A stretch of DNA of 6,444 nucleotides from Acidobacteriota bacterium (GTDB lineage: Bacteria; Acidobacteriota; Thermoanaerobaculia; Multivoradales; JAHEKO01), in assembly GCA_030610025.1 (NCBI GenBank), contig JAUWSP010000165.1:1-6444 (forward strand). Reading direction: 5' to 3'. Of this stretch, positions 1-6,444 are shown piece by piece. The translations under genes and the position numbers were made by a program. The notes beneath the pieces are model-generated. The model did no database searches, had not been told where the DNA came from, and was given only the letters and a program-made list of their open reading frames with translations. Each line of letters starts with the position of its first letter. Positions within the stretch are counted from its first letter, which is position 1.

Positions 1-34
1 ATCAGGGCGACCCCTATGCTACGATCATCGGCTC

Positions 35-39
35 GGTGG
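35..39 (+). promoter_or_regulatory. Possible Shine-Dalgarno for mgtE ATG start
   Basis: GGTGG ends five bases before ATG 45 and is the only purine-rich ribosome-binding-like match near the gene start. It overlaps the alternative GTG at 36, which has no SD-like sequence of its own. The match to the anti-SD is imperfect, so this favours ATG 45 only modestly. Confidence 0.35.
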
Positions 40-44
40 CAGTC

Positions 45-1418
45 ATGAACGGACCTCGACGAAACGAGTTGATTGGGGAGACTCTGCGACGGTTTGTGCG
101 TCGTGGGTCCAAGGCCCATCTGTCCAAGCTTCTCGGCAAGACGAGGCCTGAGGATGTGGCGCTCCAGTTCCCCCGCCTGACTCCGGCCGAGCAATTCGAG
201 GTTCTGGCGATCCTGATCGAGGAGTACCCGGACAGTGCCGGAGACGTTCTCGTCGAGCTGGAGCCGCAACAGCAGCAGGCGGTTCTCGAGGCCCTGGACA
301 GGCAGAAGATCGCGCGAGTCCTTTCGCACATGTCTGTCGACGATGCAGTCTCATTGGTCGACTCGCTGCCACCCGAGCTCAGGGACATGCTCGTGGAGAT
401 CGTCGACCTGCGCGAGCTGGCCGAGCTGCAGACCCATCTGACCTTCGGAGACGATACGGCCGGACGGCTGATGGACACCGCCTATCTGGCGCTCGACGAA
501 GGGATAACTGTCGCCGAAGCGATCGGCGAAGTGCAGCAATCGTCCGATCTGGACAACGTCTTCTATCTGTACGTTGTGGATGGCGAGCACCATCTGGTCG
601 GGGTGACGTCCTTGAGGCAGCTGCTGCTCTCCCGTCCTGAGAGGAAGTTGGGTGAGGTGATGACCCGGTCGGTCATCAAGGTGCATACCGACACCGATCA
701 GGAGGAAGTTGCGCAGCTGGCCACCCGCTACAGCCTGCTGGCGATTCCGGTCACGGATGACTCCAACCATCTTGCCGGGATTGTGACTCTCGACGACATC
801 ATCGACGTTGTCGAGGAAGAGGCCAACGAAGACTTCTTCAAGATGGTGGGTACCAGCGATGACGAGTTGGTGTACCAGGATCGTTCCTTCAAGGTGGCTG
901 GTTTCCGCCTTCCGTGGCTCCTGATCAACATGGCTGGCCTGTTGTTGGCTGGTGCGCTGATCGGTTTCTTCGAGGTGACGTGGAAGGAAGCCGCCCTGCT
1001 GGTGACCTTCGTGCCTGTCGTGATGGGCATGGGCGGAAACGTTGGCTCTCAGACGTCCACGATCGCAGTTCGGGGTCTCGCCACCGGACGGATCGTGATC
1101 GGTGAATCCGTTCGTCGCTTCCTCTGGCAGCAGTTCAAGGTCGGAACTGTGCTGGCGGTTGTTTGTTCCGTGCTGATCGGCGTGGGTGCCATGATCTGGG
1201 GAACGAGGCCTGCCTACGGCCTGGTCGTCGGTATTTCCCTGTTTCTCGTCCTGATGCTCGCCTCGGTCAACGGGGCCATGATTCCGATTCTCTTCGAAAA
1301 GATGGGTGTGGATCCTGCGGTTGCAGCCGGGCCCCTGGTGACCACTTCGAACGACATCACCGGCATTCTCATCTACTTCGGCCTCGCTTCGATGTTCATC
1401 GAGCTTCTGGTGAGATAG
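45..1418 (+). CDS. mgtE: MgtE-type magnesium transporter / Mg2+ channel
   Basis: This inner-membrane protein imports Mg2+ as a homodimeric channel whose cytosolic domains sense Mg2+ and close the pore. From the ATG the protein is 457 aa, close to the usual size of about 450. Residues 24-128 form the helical N domain. Residues 139-195 and 203-259 form two CBS repeats, including YVVDGEHHLVGVTSLR and the TDTDQEEVA motif. An acidic plug-helix region follows at about 255-285. Five hydrophobic helices lie at roughly 287-309, 316-345, 361-385, 390-418 and 428-455. The family signature GGNVGSQ is at 330-336. D437 in NDITG matches the pore aspartate known from Thermus MgtE. The start is uncertain: ATG 45 has GGTGG five bases upstream, GTG 36 is in frame, and the frame stays open to the window edge. 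Closure by cytosolic Mg2+ is family knowledge. No riboswitch can be judged because the leader is outside the window. Confidence 0.93.
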   Translation: MNGPRRNELIGETLRRFVRRGSKAHLSKLLGKTRPEDVALQFPRLTPAEQFEVLAILIEEYPDSAGDVLVELEPQQQQAVLEALDRQKIARVLSHMSVDDAVSLVDSLPPELRDMLVEIVDLRELAELQTHLTFGDDTAGRLMDTAYLALDEGITVAEAIGEVQQSSDLDNVFYLYVVDGEHHLVGVTSLRQLLLSRPERKLGEVMTRSVIKVHTDTDQEEVAQLATRYSLLAIPVTDDSNHLAGIVTLDDIIDVVEEEANEDFFKMVGTSDDELVYQDRSFKVAGFRLPWLLINMAGLLLAGALIGFFEVTWKEAALLVTFVPVVMGMGGNVGSQTSTIAVRGLATGRIVIGESVRRFLWQQFKVGTVLAVVCSVLIGVGAMIWGTRPAYGLVVGISLFLVLMLASVNGAMIPILFEKMGVDPAVAAGPLVTTSNDITGILIYFGLASMFIELLVR

Positions 1419-1461
1419 AGCGAGAGTCCCCTCGCGAGAACTGTAGCTAACGGGAAAAGAG
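1419..1461 (+). other. mgtE-recO intergenic spacer
   Basis: These 43 bases hold a 5-bp inverted repeat (GCGAG at 1420-1424, CTCGC at 1431-1435, six-base loop) and the overlapping palindrome CTCGCGAG at 1431-1438. No T-run follows, so it does not resemble an intrinsic terminator. GGGA at 1452-1455, six bases before the recO ATG, is a modest Shine-Dalgarno match. I see no clear -35/-10 promoter. The short gap is compatible with mgtE and recO being cotranscribed, but it does not prove it. Confidence 0.45.
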
Positions 1462-2253
1462 ATGGAGATTCGCAGCGCAGAGGCGCTTCTATTGGATGTT
1501 GTGGATCTTCACGACTACGACCGTATCGTGACCTTCTTGACTCGTGAGTGGGGTAAGAAGAGAGGCGTGGCCAAGGGGGCACGCAGGAAACACAGTCGAT
1601 TTGGGGGCCAGTTGCAGCCCCTTGGCAAAGCCCGCGTCGAATGGATGGAAAAGGACAACCGCGACCTGGTGAGAATCTCGTCAGTCGAGTTGCAGAGTAG
1701 CGCGCGCCGTCTTCAGCAGGACCTCGAAGGACTCCTTTTGAGTGCCTATCTGGTCGACCATATTCAGGAGTTCGTGCAAGAGGACGAGCCGAGTGATCTG
1801 TTCTTTCGTTTGCTGGACTCCACGGTGCAGGCGGTGATCGATGGGGTGGATCGCGGCCTGGCAACGCGGTACTTCGAGGCCTGGGTTCTCAGGCTGGCAG
1901 GTGTCTTTCCCGCCCCGGAGAGTTGCCCTGAATGTGGGCGCGTGTTGGAAGCCTCCGGAGTGGCGCTGGTCGCGAGCGGTGAATCGATGGTTTGCCGGGC
2001 CTGCGCGGACAGAGTCGGGATGGCCACGAAGGTGTCGCCGCAGGCGGTGGATTTTCTCCGCCGGATCGATGGAACGAAGTTGGTCAACCTGAACCGCGAT
2101 TGCCCTACGGTTTCGACACTGGACGAAGTCGAGTCGATCTGCACCAAGGTTCGAAGGAGTTTTCTGCAGCACGAGCTCAAGAGCTATCGAGTCATCCGTG
2201 AAACCATCTCGGGGCTGCCTGGGAATCCGGCTCCCCCAACTGAGAATTATTGA
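1462..2253 (+). CDS. recO: DNA repair protein RecO
   Basis: RecO works with RecR (and RecF) in the cytoplasm to load RecA onto SSB-coated single-stranded DNA, and it can anneal complementary strands. The 263-aa product has the usual length of about 240-260. The N-terminal OB-fold runs over about residues 1-80, with the typical opening ALLLDVVDLHDYDRIVTFLT and a basic GVAKGARRKHSRFGG segment. A helical domain follows. A four-cysteine zinc site, C155/C158 (CPEC) and C178/C181 (CRAC), lies in the C-terminal half. The zinc site is common but not universal in RecO, and all four cysteines are present here. ATG 1462 is chosen because the protein start fits the family and GGGA lies six bases upstream. 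The stop TGA is directly followed by a GTG in the same frame as glyQ. The family is divergent, but the N-terminus, zinc site and position before glyQ together make the call firm. Confidence 0.93.
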   Translation: MEIRSAEALLLDVVDLHDYDRIVTFLTREWGKKRGVAKGARRKHSRFGGQLQPLGKARVEWMEKDNRDLVRISSVELQSSARRLQQDLEGLLLSAYLVDHIQEFVQEDEPSDLFFRLLDSTVQAVIDGVDRGLATRYFEAWVLRLAGVFPAPESCPECGRVLEASGVALVASGESMVCRACADRVGMATKVSPQAVDFLRRIDGTKLVNLNRDCPTVSTLDEVESICTKVRRSFLQHELKSYRVIRETISGLPGNPAPPTENY

Positions 2254-2255
2254 GT

Positions 2256-2260
2256 GGAAG
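2256..2260 (+). promoter_or_regulatory. Shine-Dalgarno-like site deciding the glyQ start
   Basis: GGAAG lies eight bases before GTG 2269. The GTG at 2254, directly after the recO stop, is preceded only by a weak GAG in an AT-rich stretch. This supports initiation at 2269, which also yields the family-typical N-terminus MQSFQELI. Confidence 0.4.
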
Positions 2261-2268
2261 TCCATAAC

Positions 2269-3192
2269 GTGCAGAGTTTTCAAGAGTTGATTCTTCGTCT
2301 TCAGACCTTCTGGGCGGAGCGGGGATGTGTGGTGCAGCAGCCCTACGACCTCGAAGTCGGGGCGGGCACCATGCACCCGGATACCTTCCTGCGGGTCTTG
2401 GGACCCGAGCCATGGAACGTAGCCTACGTACAACCCTCCAGGCGCCCAGCCGACGCGCGGTATGGAGAGAACCCGTTCCGGCTTGGCAAGCACTACCAGC
2501 TTCAGGTCGTTCTGAAGCCTTCGCCCAAGGACGTGCAAGCGGTCTATATCGATAGTCTGAGGGCGCTGGGTGTCGATCTCGAGGTTCACGACCTTCGTTT
2601 CGAGGAGGACAACTGGGAGGCTCCCACCCTCGGTGCCTGGGGAGTCGGTTGGCAGGTCATGCTGGACGGCATGGAGATCACCCAGTTCACCTATTTTCAA
2701 CAGGCGGGTGGAATCGAGTTGGAGCCCATCAGCGCCGAGATCACTTATGGTCTCGAGCGAATCACCATGTTCCTGGGGCTGTCGCGAAGCGTCTACGACA
2801 TCGATTGGGTGCCCGGTGGAGTGAGCTACGGCCTTGTACGCCATCAGGACGAAGTGGAGTTCTCGAAGTACTACTTCGAAGTGGCCGACGTGGAGTTTCT
2901 GAAAATTCAATTCGATGGACACGAGGCGGAGGCCGGGCGCTGCCTGGAGGCAGGCCTGGTGCTACCCGCCTATGAGTGCACCTTGAAGTGCTCGCACCTC
3001 TTCAACGTGATGGACGCGCGGGGAGCGGTGTCGGTCACCGAACGGGTGGCGCTGATCAAGCGGGTGCGTACTCTGGCTGTCGCCTGCGCCCGCGAGTACG
3101 TGGTCAGTCGCGAGAAGCTCGGATTTCCACTGCTGCCAGAAGGCGAAGCGTCGCTTCCTGGAGACAAGGGGGAGAGCGATGGCCGGGACTGA
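2269..3192 (+). CDS. glyQ: Glycyl-tRNA synthetase alpha subunit
   Basis: This is the catalytic alpha subunit of the bacterial alpha2beta2 glycyl-tRNA synthetase, which activates glycine with ATP and charges tRNA-Gly together with GlyS. From GTG 2269 it is 307 aa, against about 290-305 in the family. The class II aminoacyl-tRNA synthetase core is clear: [19 protein letters not shown] at 15-33, LGPEPW at 44-49, VQPSRRP at 54-60, RYGENP at 64-69, the near-invariant block [18 protein letters not shown] at 111-128, [11 protein letters not shown] at 135-145, [12 protein letters not shown] at 157-168, and a C-terminal [19 protein letters not shown] at 241-259. An alternative in-frame GTG at 2254 abuts the recO stop and would add five residues; I prefer 2269 for its ribosome-binding site and its N-terminus. 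The 3' end overlaps glyS by 14 bases. The segment [20 protein letters not shown] differs from the common DGRYGENPNRLQHYYQFQV, but the rest of the core is intact. Confidence 0.97.
   Translation: MQSFQELILRLQTFWAERGCVVQQPYDLEVGAGTMHPDTFLRVLGPEPWNVAYVQPSRRPADARYGENPFRLGKHYQLQVVLKPSPKDVQAVYIDSLRALGVDLEVHDLRFEEDNWEAPTLGAWGVGWQVMLDGMEITQFTYFQQAGGIELEPISAEITYGLERITMFLGLSRSVYDIDWVPGGVSYGLVRHQDEVEFSKYYFEVADVEFLKIQFDGHEAEAGRCLEAGLVLPAYECTLKCSHLFNVMDARGAVSVTERVALIKRVRTLAVACAREYVVSREKLGFPLLPEGEASLPGDKGESDGRD
3166..3174 (+). promoter_or_regulatory. Shine-Dalgarno of glyS inside the glyQ 3' end
   Basis: AAGGGGGAG lies four bases before ATG 3179 and within the last codons of glyQ. A purine-rich site in the coding end of the upstream gene, plus the overlap, suggests that ribosomes finishing glyQ reinitiate on glyS, keeping the two subunits in balance. 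Coupling is inferred. Confidence 0.6.
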
Positions 3193-5293
3193 GTTTCTCC
3201 TCGAAGTCCGGTGTGAAGAGATCCCGGCCCGGATGCTGCAGCCGGCCATTCGGGAAATGGCGACGCGACTGTTCGAAGATCTCATGGCGCTCAATGTCGC
3301 ACCGGCAGAAATGGAGACAGGCTTCACTCCTCGCCGCCTGATTCTCATGCTCAAGGGGTTGCCCACTCGAGAGAGCGACCGCGACGAAGAGATGATCGGG
3401 CCTCCCGTCAGGGCCGCTTTCGATGGTGAGGGCCGCCCCACTCGGGCCGCCGAGGGCTTCGCCCGCAAGTGCGGTGTGGAGATCGACGCTCTGCGGCGTG
3501 TCGAGACCGACAAGGGTGAGTATCTTGCGGCGACTCGAAAAGTGGTAGGGAGGCCCGTCTCGGAAGTGCTGGCGCAGCTGATTCCGCGCATCGTCGAGGG
3601 GCTCAGTTGGGCCAAGACCATGCGGTGGGGAGTCGGAGAGGGGCCCTGGGTGCGGCCCATTCACGGCGTCGTGGCGCTGTGCGACGGCGAAGTCGTTCCC
3701 TGCCGCGTCTTTGATGTGGAAGCGAGCGATGAGACCCTGGGACATCCAGTGCTGTCTCCTCGTCCCTTCGCCATCAGGAGCGTCTCCGACTACCGTAGAA
3801 AGATGGCCAGGCGTCAGATCATCATGCGGTTCGAGGATCGTCGCGAGCGACTCCAGGACCAGCTCGGGGAAGCTGCGGAGAGCCTTGGGGGCGAGTTGGT
3901 CGCGGATCCGGAGCTCTTGGATCGCCTGACGGCGATCTGCGAGATACCGGGCTCCGTCGTCGGGAGATTCGAGCCCGCCTTCCTGTCACTTCCGCGCGAG
4001 GTACTGATCACCAGCCTGCGGGATCATCAGAGTGCCTTCACCCTGGAGTCCGGAGGCATGTTGCTGCCGAATTTCATTACGGTGATGGACCGCCCTGACG
4101 ACCCCGAGGGTCGAGTGCAGGCGGGCAATGAGTGGGTCGTGGCGGCGCGCCTCGAAGATGCACGATTCTTCTTCAACGAAGACCGCAAGACGAGTCTCGA
4201 GCAGCGCCGGGAGACGTTGGACCACCTGACGTTTCATGCCAAGCTCGGCAGCTACGCCGACAAGACCGATCGAATCGCGGAGCTGGCGAAAGAGATCTGC
4301 GAGTCGATGGGCTGGCGCGAGGAGGTTGAAGAGGCGGTCGCGGCGTCGAATCTGCTGAAAGTGGATCTGACCTCGGAGATGGTCAAGGAGTTCACCTCCC
4401 TACAGGGCATCGTCGGAGGTCTGTACGCGGAGCGAGAGGAGTACCCGGTTGCAGTGTGGCAGGCGATCTACGATCAGTATCTGCCGGCCTCCACCGACGA
4501 CACGATACCGCGGGGTCGAGTCGGTCAGGCGACGGCTCTCGCGGACCGCATCGACACTCTCGTGGGGATGTTCGGGCTGGGTCTGATTCCGAGCGGCAGT
4601 CGTGACCCATTCGGGTTGCGCAGAGCAGGGCAGGGAGTGGTTCGGATCGTCCTCGAGGGCGACCTGCCCCTGGACCTGGATTTAATTGCGGCCAAGAGCG
4701 TTCTACTGTTCGGCGATCTCCTGGAGCGAAGCGGCCAGGAGGTCCTGTCGGATCTTCGCCTCTTTCTGCAGGATCGGGTGCGCCACCTCCTGAGTCTCAG
4801 GGGCTATGCCTACGACACGATCGAGGCGGCACTTGCCGCTGGCAGCTCCAATCTGCCTGACCTTCTTGCTAGAGTCGATGCGGTTCACAGAGTCCGAGAG
4901 GAGCCGGAGTTTCTCTCAGTGGTGCTGGCTGCCAAGCGGATCTCGAACATCCTTCGAGAGGCATCGGATGAAGACTTCGAGGAGGCTCGGCTGAAAGAGC
5001 CAGCCGAGCAGGATCTCCACAAGAAGGCGGAAGCTCTACGCAACGATATCGATCGGGCAGAGACTCGCGGAGACTACGAACAGTGCCTTCGGGACATCGC
5101 CAAGCTCTCAGAGCCGCTGGATCGATTCTTCGTCGAAGTTCTGGTCATGGATGAGAATCGTCAGCTGAGGAATAACCGTATTGCTCTTCTACAAGCGATC
5201 CAGCGAATGGTCTCGCGAACGGCGCGCCTGACCGAGGTCGTGGTGGACAAGGCCGAGCATCGCGATCGTGGAGAGTCCACGTCACCCAGTTAG
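3179..5293 (+). CDS. glyS: Glycyl-tRNA synthetase beta subunit
   Basis: The beta subunit of the alpha2beta2 glycyl-tRNA synthetase binds tRNA-Gly, and GlyQ needs it for charging. At 704 aa it is complete (E. coli GlyS is about 689). Visible landmarks are the N-terminus [15 protein letters not shown] at 6-20, FTPRRL at 49-54, [22 protein letters not shown] at 73-94, the MRWG and [10 protein letters not shown] blocks at 148-167, LPNFITVMD at 296-304, and [15 protein letters not shown] at 323-337. An HD-like helical region starts around [14 protein letters not shown] at 353-366 and includes [17 protein letters not shown] at 394-410. [16 protein letters not shown] and [15 protein letters not shown] follow at 453-490. 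The C-terminus (about 585-685, with AAKRISNIL and [16 protein letters not shown]) is the DALR-like anticodon-binding domain. ATG 3179 is supported by a strong upstream SD and the family N-terminus. The last 15 residues or so are a polar, low-conservation tail. Confidence 0.97.
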   Translation: MAGTEFLLEVRCEEIPARMLQPAIREMATRLFEDLMALNVAPAEMETGFTPRRLILMLKGLPTRESDRDEEMIGPPVRAAFDGEGRPTRAAEGFARKCGVEIDALRRVETDKGEYLAATRKVVGRPVSEVLAQLIPRIVEGLSWAKTMRWGVGEGPWVRPIHGVVALCDGEVVPCRVFDVEASDETLGHPVLSPRPFAIRSVSDYRRKMARRQIIMRFEDRRERLQDQLGEAAESLGGELVADPELLDRLTAICEIPGSVVGRFEPAFLSLPREVLITSLRDHQSAFTLESGGMLLPNFITVMDRPDDPEGRVQAGNEWVVAARLEDARFFFNEDRKTSLEQRRETLDHLTFHAKLGSYADKTDRIAELAKEICESMGWREEVEEAVAASNLLKVDLTSEMVKEFTSLQGIVGGLYAEREEYPVAVWQAIYDQYLPASTDDTIPRGRVGQATALADRIDTLVGMFGLGLIPSGSRDPFGLRRAGQGVVRIVLEGDLPLDLDLIAAKSVLLFGDLLERSGQEVLSDLRLFLQDRVRHLLSLRGYAYDTIEAALAAGSSNLPDLLARVDAVHRVREEPEFLSVVLAAKRISNILREASDEDFEEARLKEPAEQDLHKKAEALRNDIDRAETRGDYEQCLRDIAKLSEPLDRFFVEVLVMDENRQLRNNRIALLQAIQRMVSRTARLTEVVVDKAEHRDRGESTSPS

Positions 5294-5342
5294 GGTCGCA
5301 AGAAGGGCCCACAAACCCGTCAATTGAAGCGAGAGGGAAATC
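5294..5342 (+). other. glyS-ppdK intergenic spacer
   Basis: These 49 bases hold a GGGCCC palindrome at 5305-5310 but no hairpin followed by a T-run, so I see no intrinsic terminator. There is a TTGAAG at 5324-5329 that loosely resembles a -35 box, but it sits too close to the ATG to serve ppdK. The spacer ends with the ppdK ribosome-binding site. Readthrough from glyS into ppdK is likely, though an upstream promoter within glyS cannot be excluded. Confidence 0.4.
5331..5337 (+). promoter_or_regulatory. Shine-Dalgarno of ppdK
   Basis: GAGAGGG ends five bases before ATG 5343. This is a good match and spacing, and it fixes the ppdK start together with the family-typical N-terminus. Confidence 0.6.
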
Positions 5343-6444
5343 ATGAGTGAGAAGTGGATCTATTTCTTTGGCAATGGCAGTGCCGAAGGCAGTGGTGATC
5401 AAAAGGAGCTACTGGGTGGGAAGGGTGCCGGCCTGGCCGAGATGAGCCGCCTCGGGATTCCAGTCCCGCCCGGTTTCACGCTGACGACCGAGGCGTGCAT
5501 CGACTACCACGCCAACGACAAGAACTACCCCGACGGCCTGGAGTCGCAGTTCGAGGAGCACCTGCACCGTCTGGAGGAGGTCCAGGGTAGAAGATTCGGC
5601 GATCCACAGAATCCTCTTCTACTTTCCGTTCGATCCGGTGGACCCGTATCGATGCCTGGCATGATGGACACGGTCTTGAATCTGGGGTTGAATCGCGAGA
5701 TCGTCGAGGCGCAGATCGCTGCGGGCGTCGACCCGCGGTTCATTCTGGACTGCTACCGACGGCTGTTGACGATGTATGGCGACGTGGTCCTCGGGGTCCC
5801 GCACGCCCGTTTCGAGGCAGTCCTGGAAGAGGTGCGCCAGACGGAAGGGGTCGAAACAGACTACGAGATCTCGACGGCCGGCCTGGAGCGGATCGTGGAG
5901 GCCTTCGAGGAGATCATCGAGCGCCACGGCAAGCCCTTCCCGCAGGAGCCGATGGATCAGCTCTGGGGCGGCGTACGAGCGGTGTTCGACAGCTGGAATG
6001 TCCAACGGGCGCGCGACTACCGGCGTCTTCACGGTCTGTCCGAAGACTCGGGCACGGGTGTCAACGTGCAGACGATGGTGTTCGGCAATCGCGGAACCGA
6101 CTGTGCAACCGGTGTGGCTTTCACGCGAGACCCGGCGACCGGAGAGAAGAGAATCTATGGCGAGTACCTGGTCAACGCCCAGGGTGAGGACGTCGTGGCC
6201 GGCATCCGAACTCCCCATGCCATCGCGCCACGTGACGGCTCGAGCGGTCTTGGCGACGATTTTCCGGCCGCCTTCGAGACCTTGGAGCAGGTCTGCGCCA
6301 CGTTGGAGGACCACCGGCGAGACATGCAAGACGTGGAATTCACGATCGAGCACAGCAAGCTGTACATGCTTCAGACGCGGGACGGCAAGCGTACTGGCGC
6401 AGCAGCGGTTCGAGTCGCCGTGGAGCTGGATGAGGAAGGCCGGA
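5343..6444 (+). CDS. ppdK: Pyruvate phosphate dikinase, N-terminal part (runs off the window)
   Basis: PPDK reversibly converts ATP, phosphate and pyruvate to AMP, pyrophosphate and phosphoenolpyruvate in the cytoplasm, serving gluconeogenesis or pyrophosphate-dependent glycolysis. About 367 of the usual 870-900 residues are visible; the right edge cuts codon 368 after its first base. The part seen is the nucleotide-binding (ATP-grasp-type) domain: KWIYFFGNGSAEG at 4-16, LLGGKGAGLAEM at 23-34, GIPVPPGFTLTTEAC at 38-52, LSVRSGGPVSMPGMMDTVLN at 94-113, MYGDVVLGVPHARFE at 144-158, the signature YGEYLVNAQGEDVVAGIRT at 272-290, and DMQDVEFTIEHSKLYMLQTR at 327-346. These motifs separate PPDK from PEP synthase. 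The phosphohistidine and PEP/pyruvate-binding domains lie beyond the window, so intactness cannot be judged. RSGG at 97-100 replaces the more usual RSGA. The frame has no stops or frameshift in the part seen. Neighbouring glyQS is a recurrent context for ppdK. Confidence 0.96.
   Translation, partial: MSEKWIYFFGNGSAEGSGDQKELLGGKGAGLAEMSRLGIPVPPGFTLTTEACIDYHANDKNYPDGLESQFEEHLHRLEEVQGRRFGDPQNPLLLSVRSGGPVSMPGMMDTVLNLGLNREIVEAQIAAGVDPRFILDCYRRLLTMYGDVVLGVPHARFEAVLEEVRQTEGVETDYEISTAGLERIVEAFEEIIERHGKPFPQEPMDQLWGGVRAVFDSWNVQRARDYRRLHGLSEDSGTGVNVQTMVFGNRGTDCATGVAFTRDPATGEKRIYGEYLVNAQGEDVVAGIRTPHAIAPRDGSSGLGDDFPAAFETLEQVCATLEDHRRDMQDVEFTIEHSKLYMLQTRDGKRTGAAAVRVAVELDEEGR

Noticed and set aside
1420..1438. 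Small hairpin after mgtE (GCGAG/CTCGC) as a terminator
   Set aside because: The stem is only five base pairs and no T-run follows; this is too weak for an intrinsic terminator.
2863..2879. Perfect 8-bp inverted repeat (TCGAAGTA-C-TACTTCGA) as an operator
   Set aside because: It sits inside glyQ and encodes a family-aligned segment (SKYYFE), far from any promoter. Codon choice for these residues explains it; a 17-bp palindrome in 6.4 kb of one codon bias is not surprising.
1681..2922. Long minus-strand open frame (413 codons) across recO and glyQ
   Set aside because: Its codons are in exact register with the sense codons of both genes, which share one frame. Antisense stops then need sense TTA, CTA or TCA codons, which are rare in this codon usage; indeed it ends at a sense TCA (1681-1683). 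The translation resembles no family I recognise.
3104..3745. Two overlapping minus-strand open frames opposite the glyQ/glyS junction
   Set aside because: The sense strand carries clear GlyQ and GlyS homology throughout; the antisense products are low-complexity and Arg/Ser/Pro-rich, as expected of GC-rich shadows.
5619..6353. Minus-strand open frame (244 codons) opposite ppdK
   Set aside because: It lies wholly within a strongly conserved PPDK coding region in a GC-rich sequence, and it has no recognisable domains or ribosome-binding site. It is a shadow frame.
1..6444. A new defence, mobile or otherwise undescribed system; tRNA, CRISPR, IS or tandem repeats
   Set aside because: Nearly every base belongs to five recognised housekeeping genes in normal order. 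I saw no repeat arrays, tRNA-like cloverleaf, transposase or integrase, and no abrupt change in base composition.

Overview
The window is an ordinary, densely packed stretch of bacterial chromosome with all genes on the + strand. It looks GC-rich (roughly 60% by eye, not computed) with G/C-biased third codon positions. The order is a magnesium transporter gene (mgtE), then recO, glyQ, glyS and the first part of ppdK, which runs off the right edge. The separate alpha and beta glycyl-tRNA synthetase subunits mark it as bacterial. From memory, recO-glyQ-glyS-ppdK is a gene order seen in deltaproteobacterial-type genomes (Geobacter-like Desulfobacterota, Myxococcota and relatives), so such a lineage is my best guess. 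The taxonomic call is inference.

Layout: mgtE fills the first 1.4 kb and encodes an apparently intact Mg2+ channel with N, CBS-pair and five-helix membrane domains. A 43-base gap leads to recO, a DNA-repair mediator with a four-cysteine zinc site. recO's stop codon is followed at once and in the same frame by a GTG triplet. The better glyQ start is probably a second GTG 15 bases further on. glyQ and glyS overlap by 14 bases, which fits translational coupling of two subunits that must assemble together. A 49-base gap with a good Shine-Dalgarno sequence separates glyS from ppdK (pyruvate phosphate dikinase), of which about 367 residues are present.

The genes probably form one transcription unit from recO (perhaps mgtE) onward, because gaps are short and I see no convincing terminator or internal promoter. 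They cover Mg2+ uptake, recombinational repair, glycyl-tRNA charging and pyruvate/PEP interconversion. The functional link between glyRS and PPDK is a recurrent neighbourhood rather than a known pathway. I found no RNA genes, mobile elements, CRISPR arrays or convincing new system. The long minus-strand open frames are explained as shadows of the sense genes. The items worth a second look are small: start-site choices, the in-frame recO/glyQ junction, and a few residue deviations in GlyQ and PPDK.
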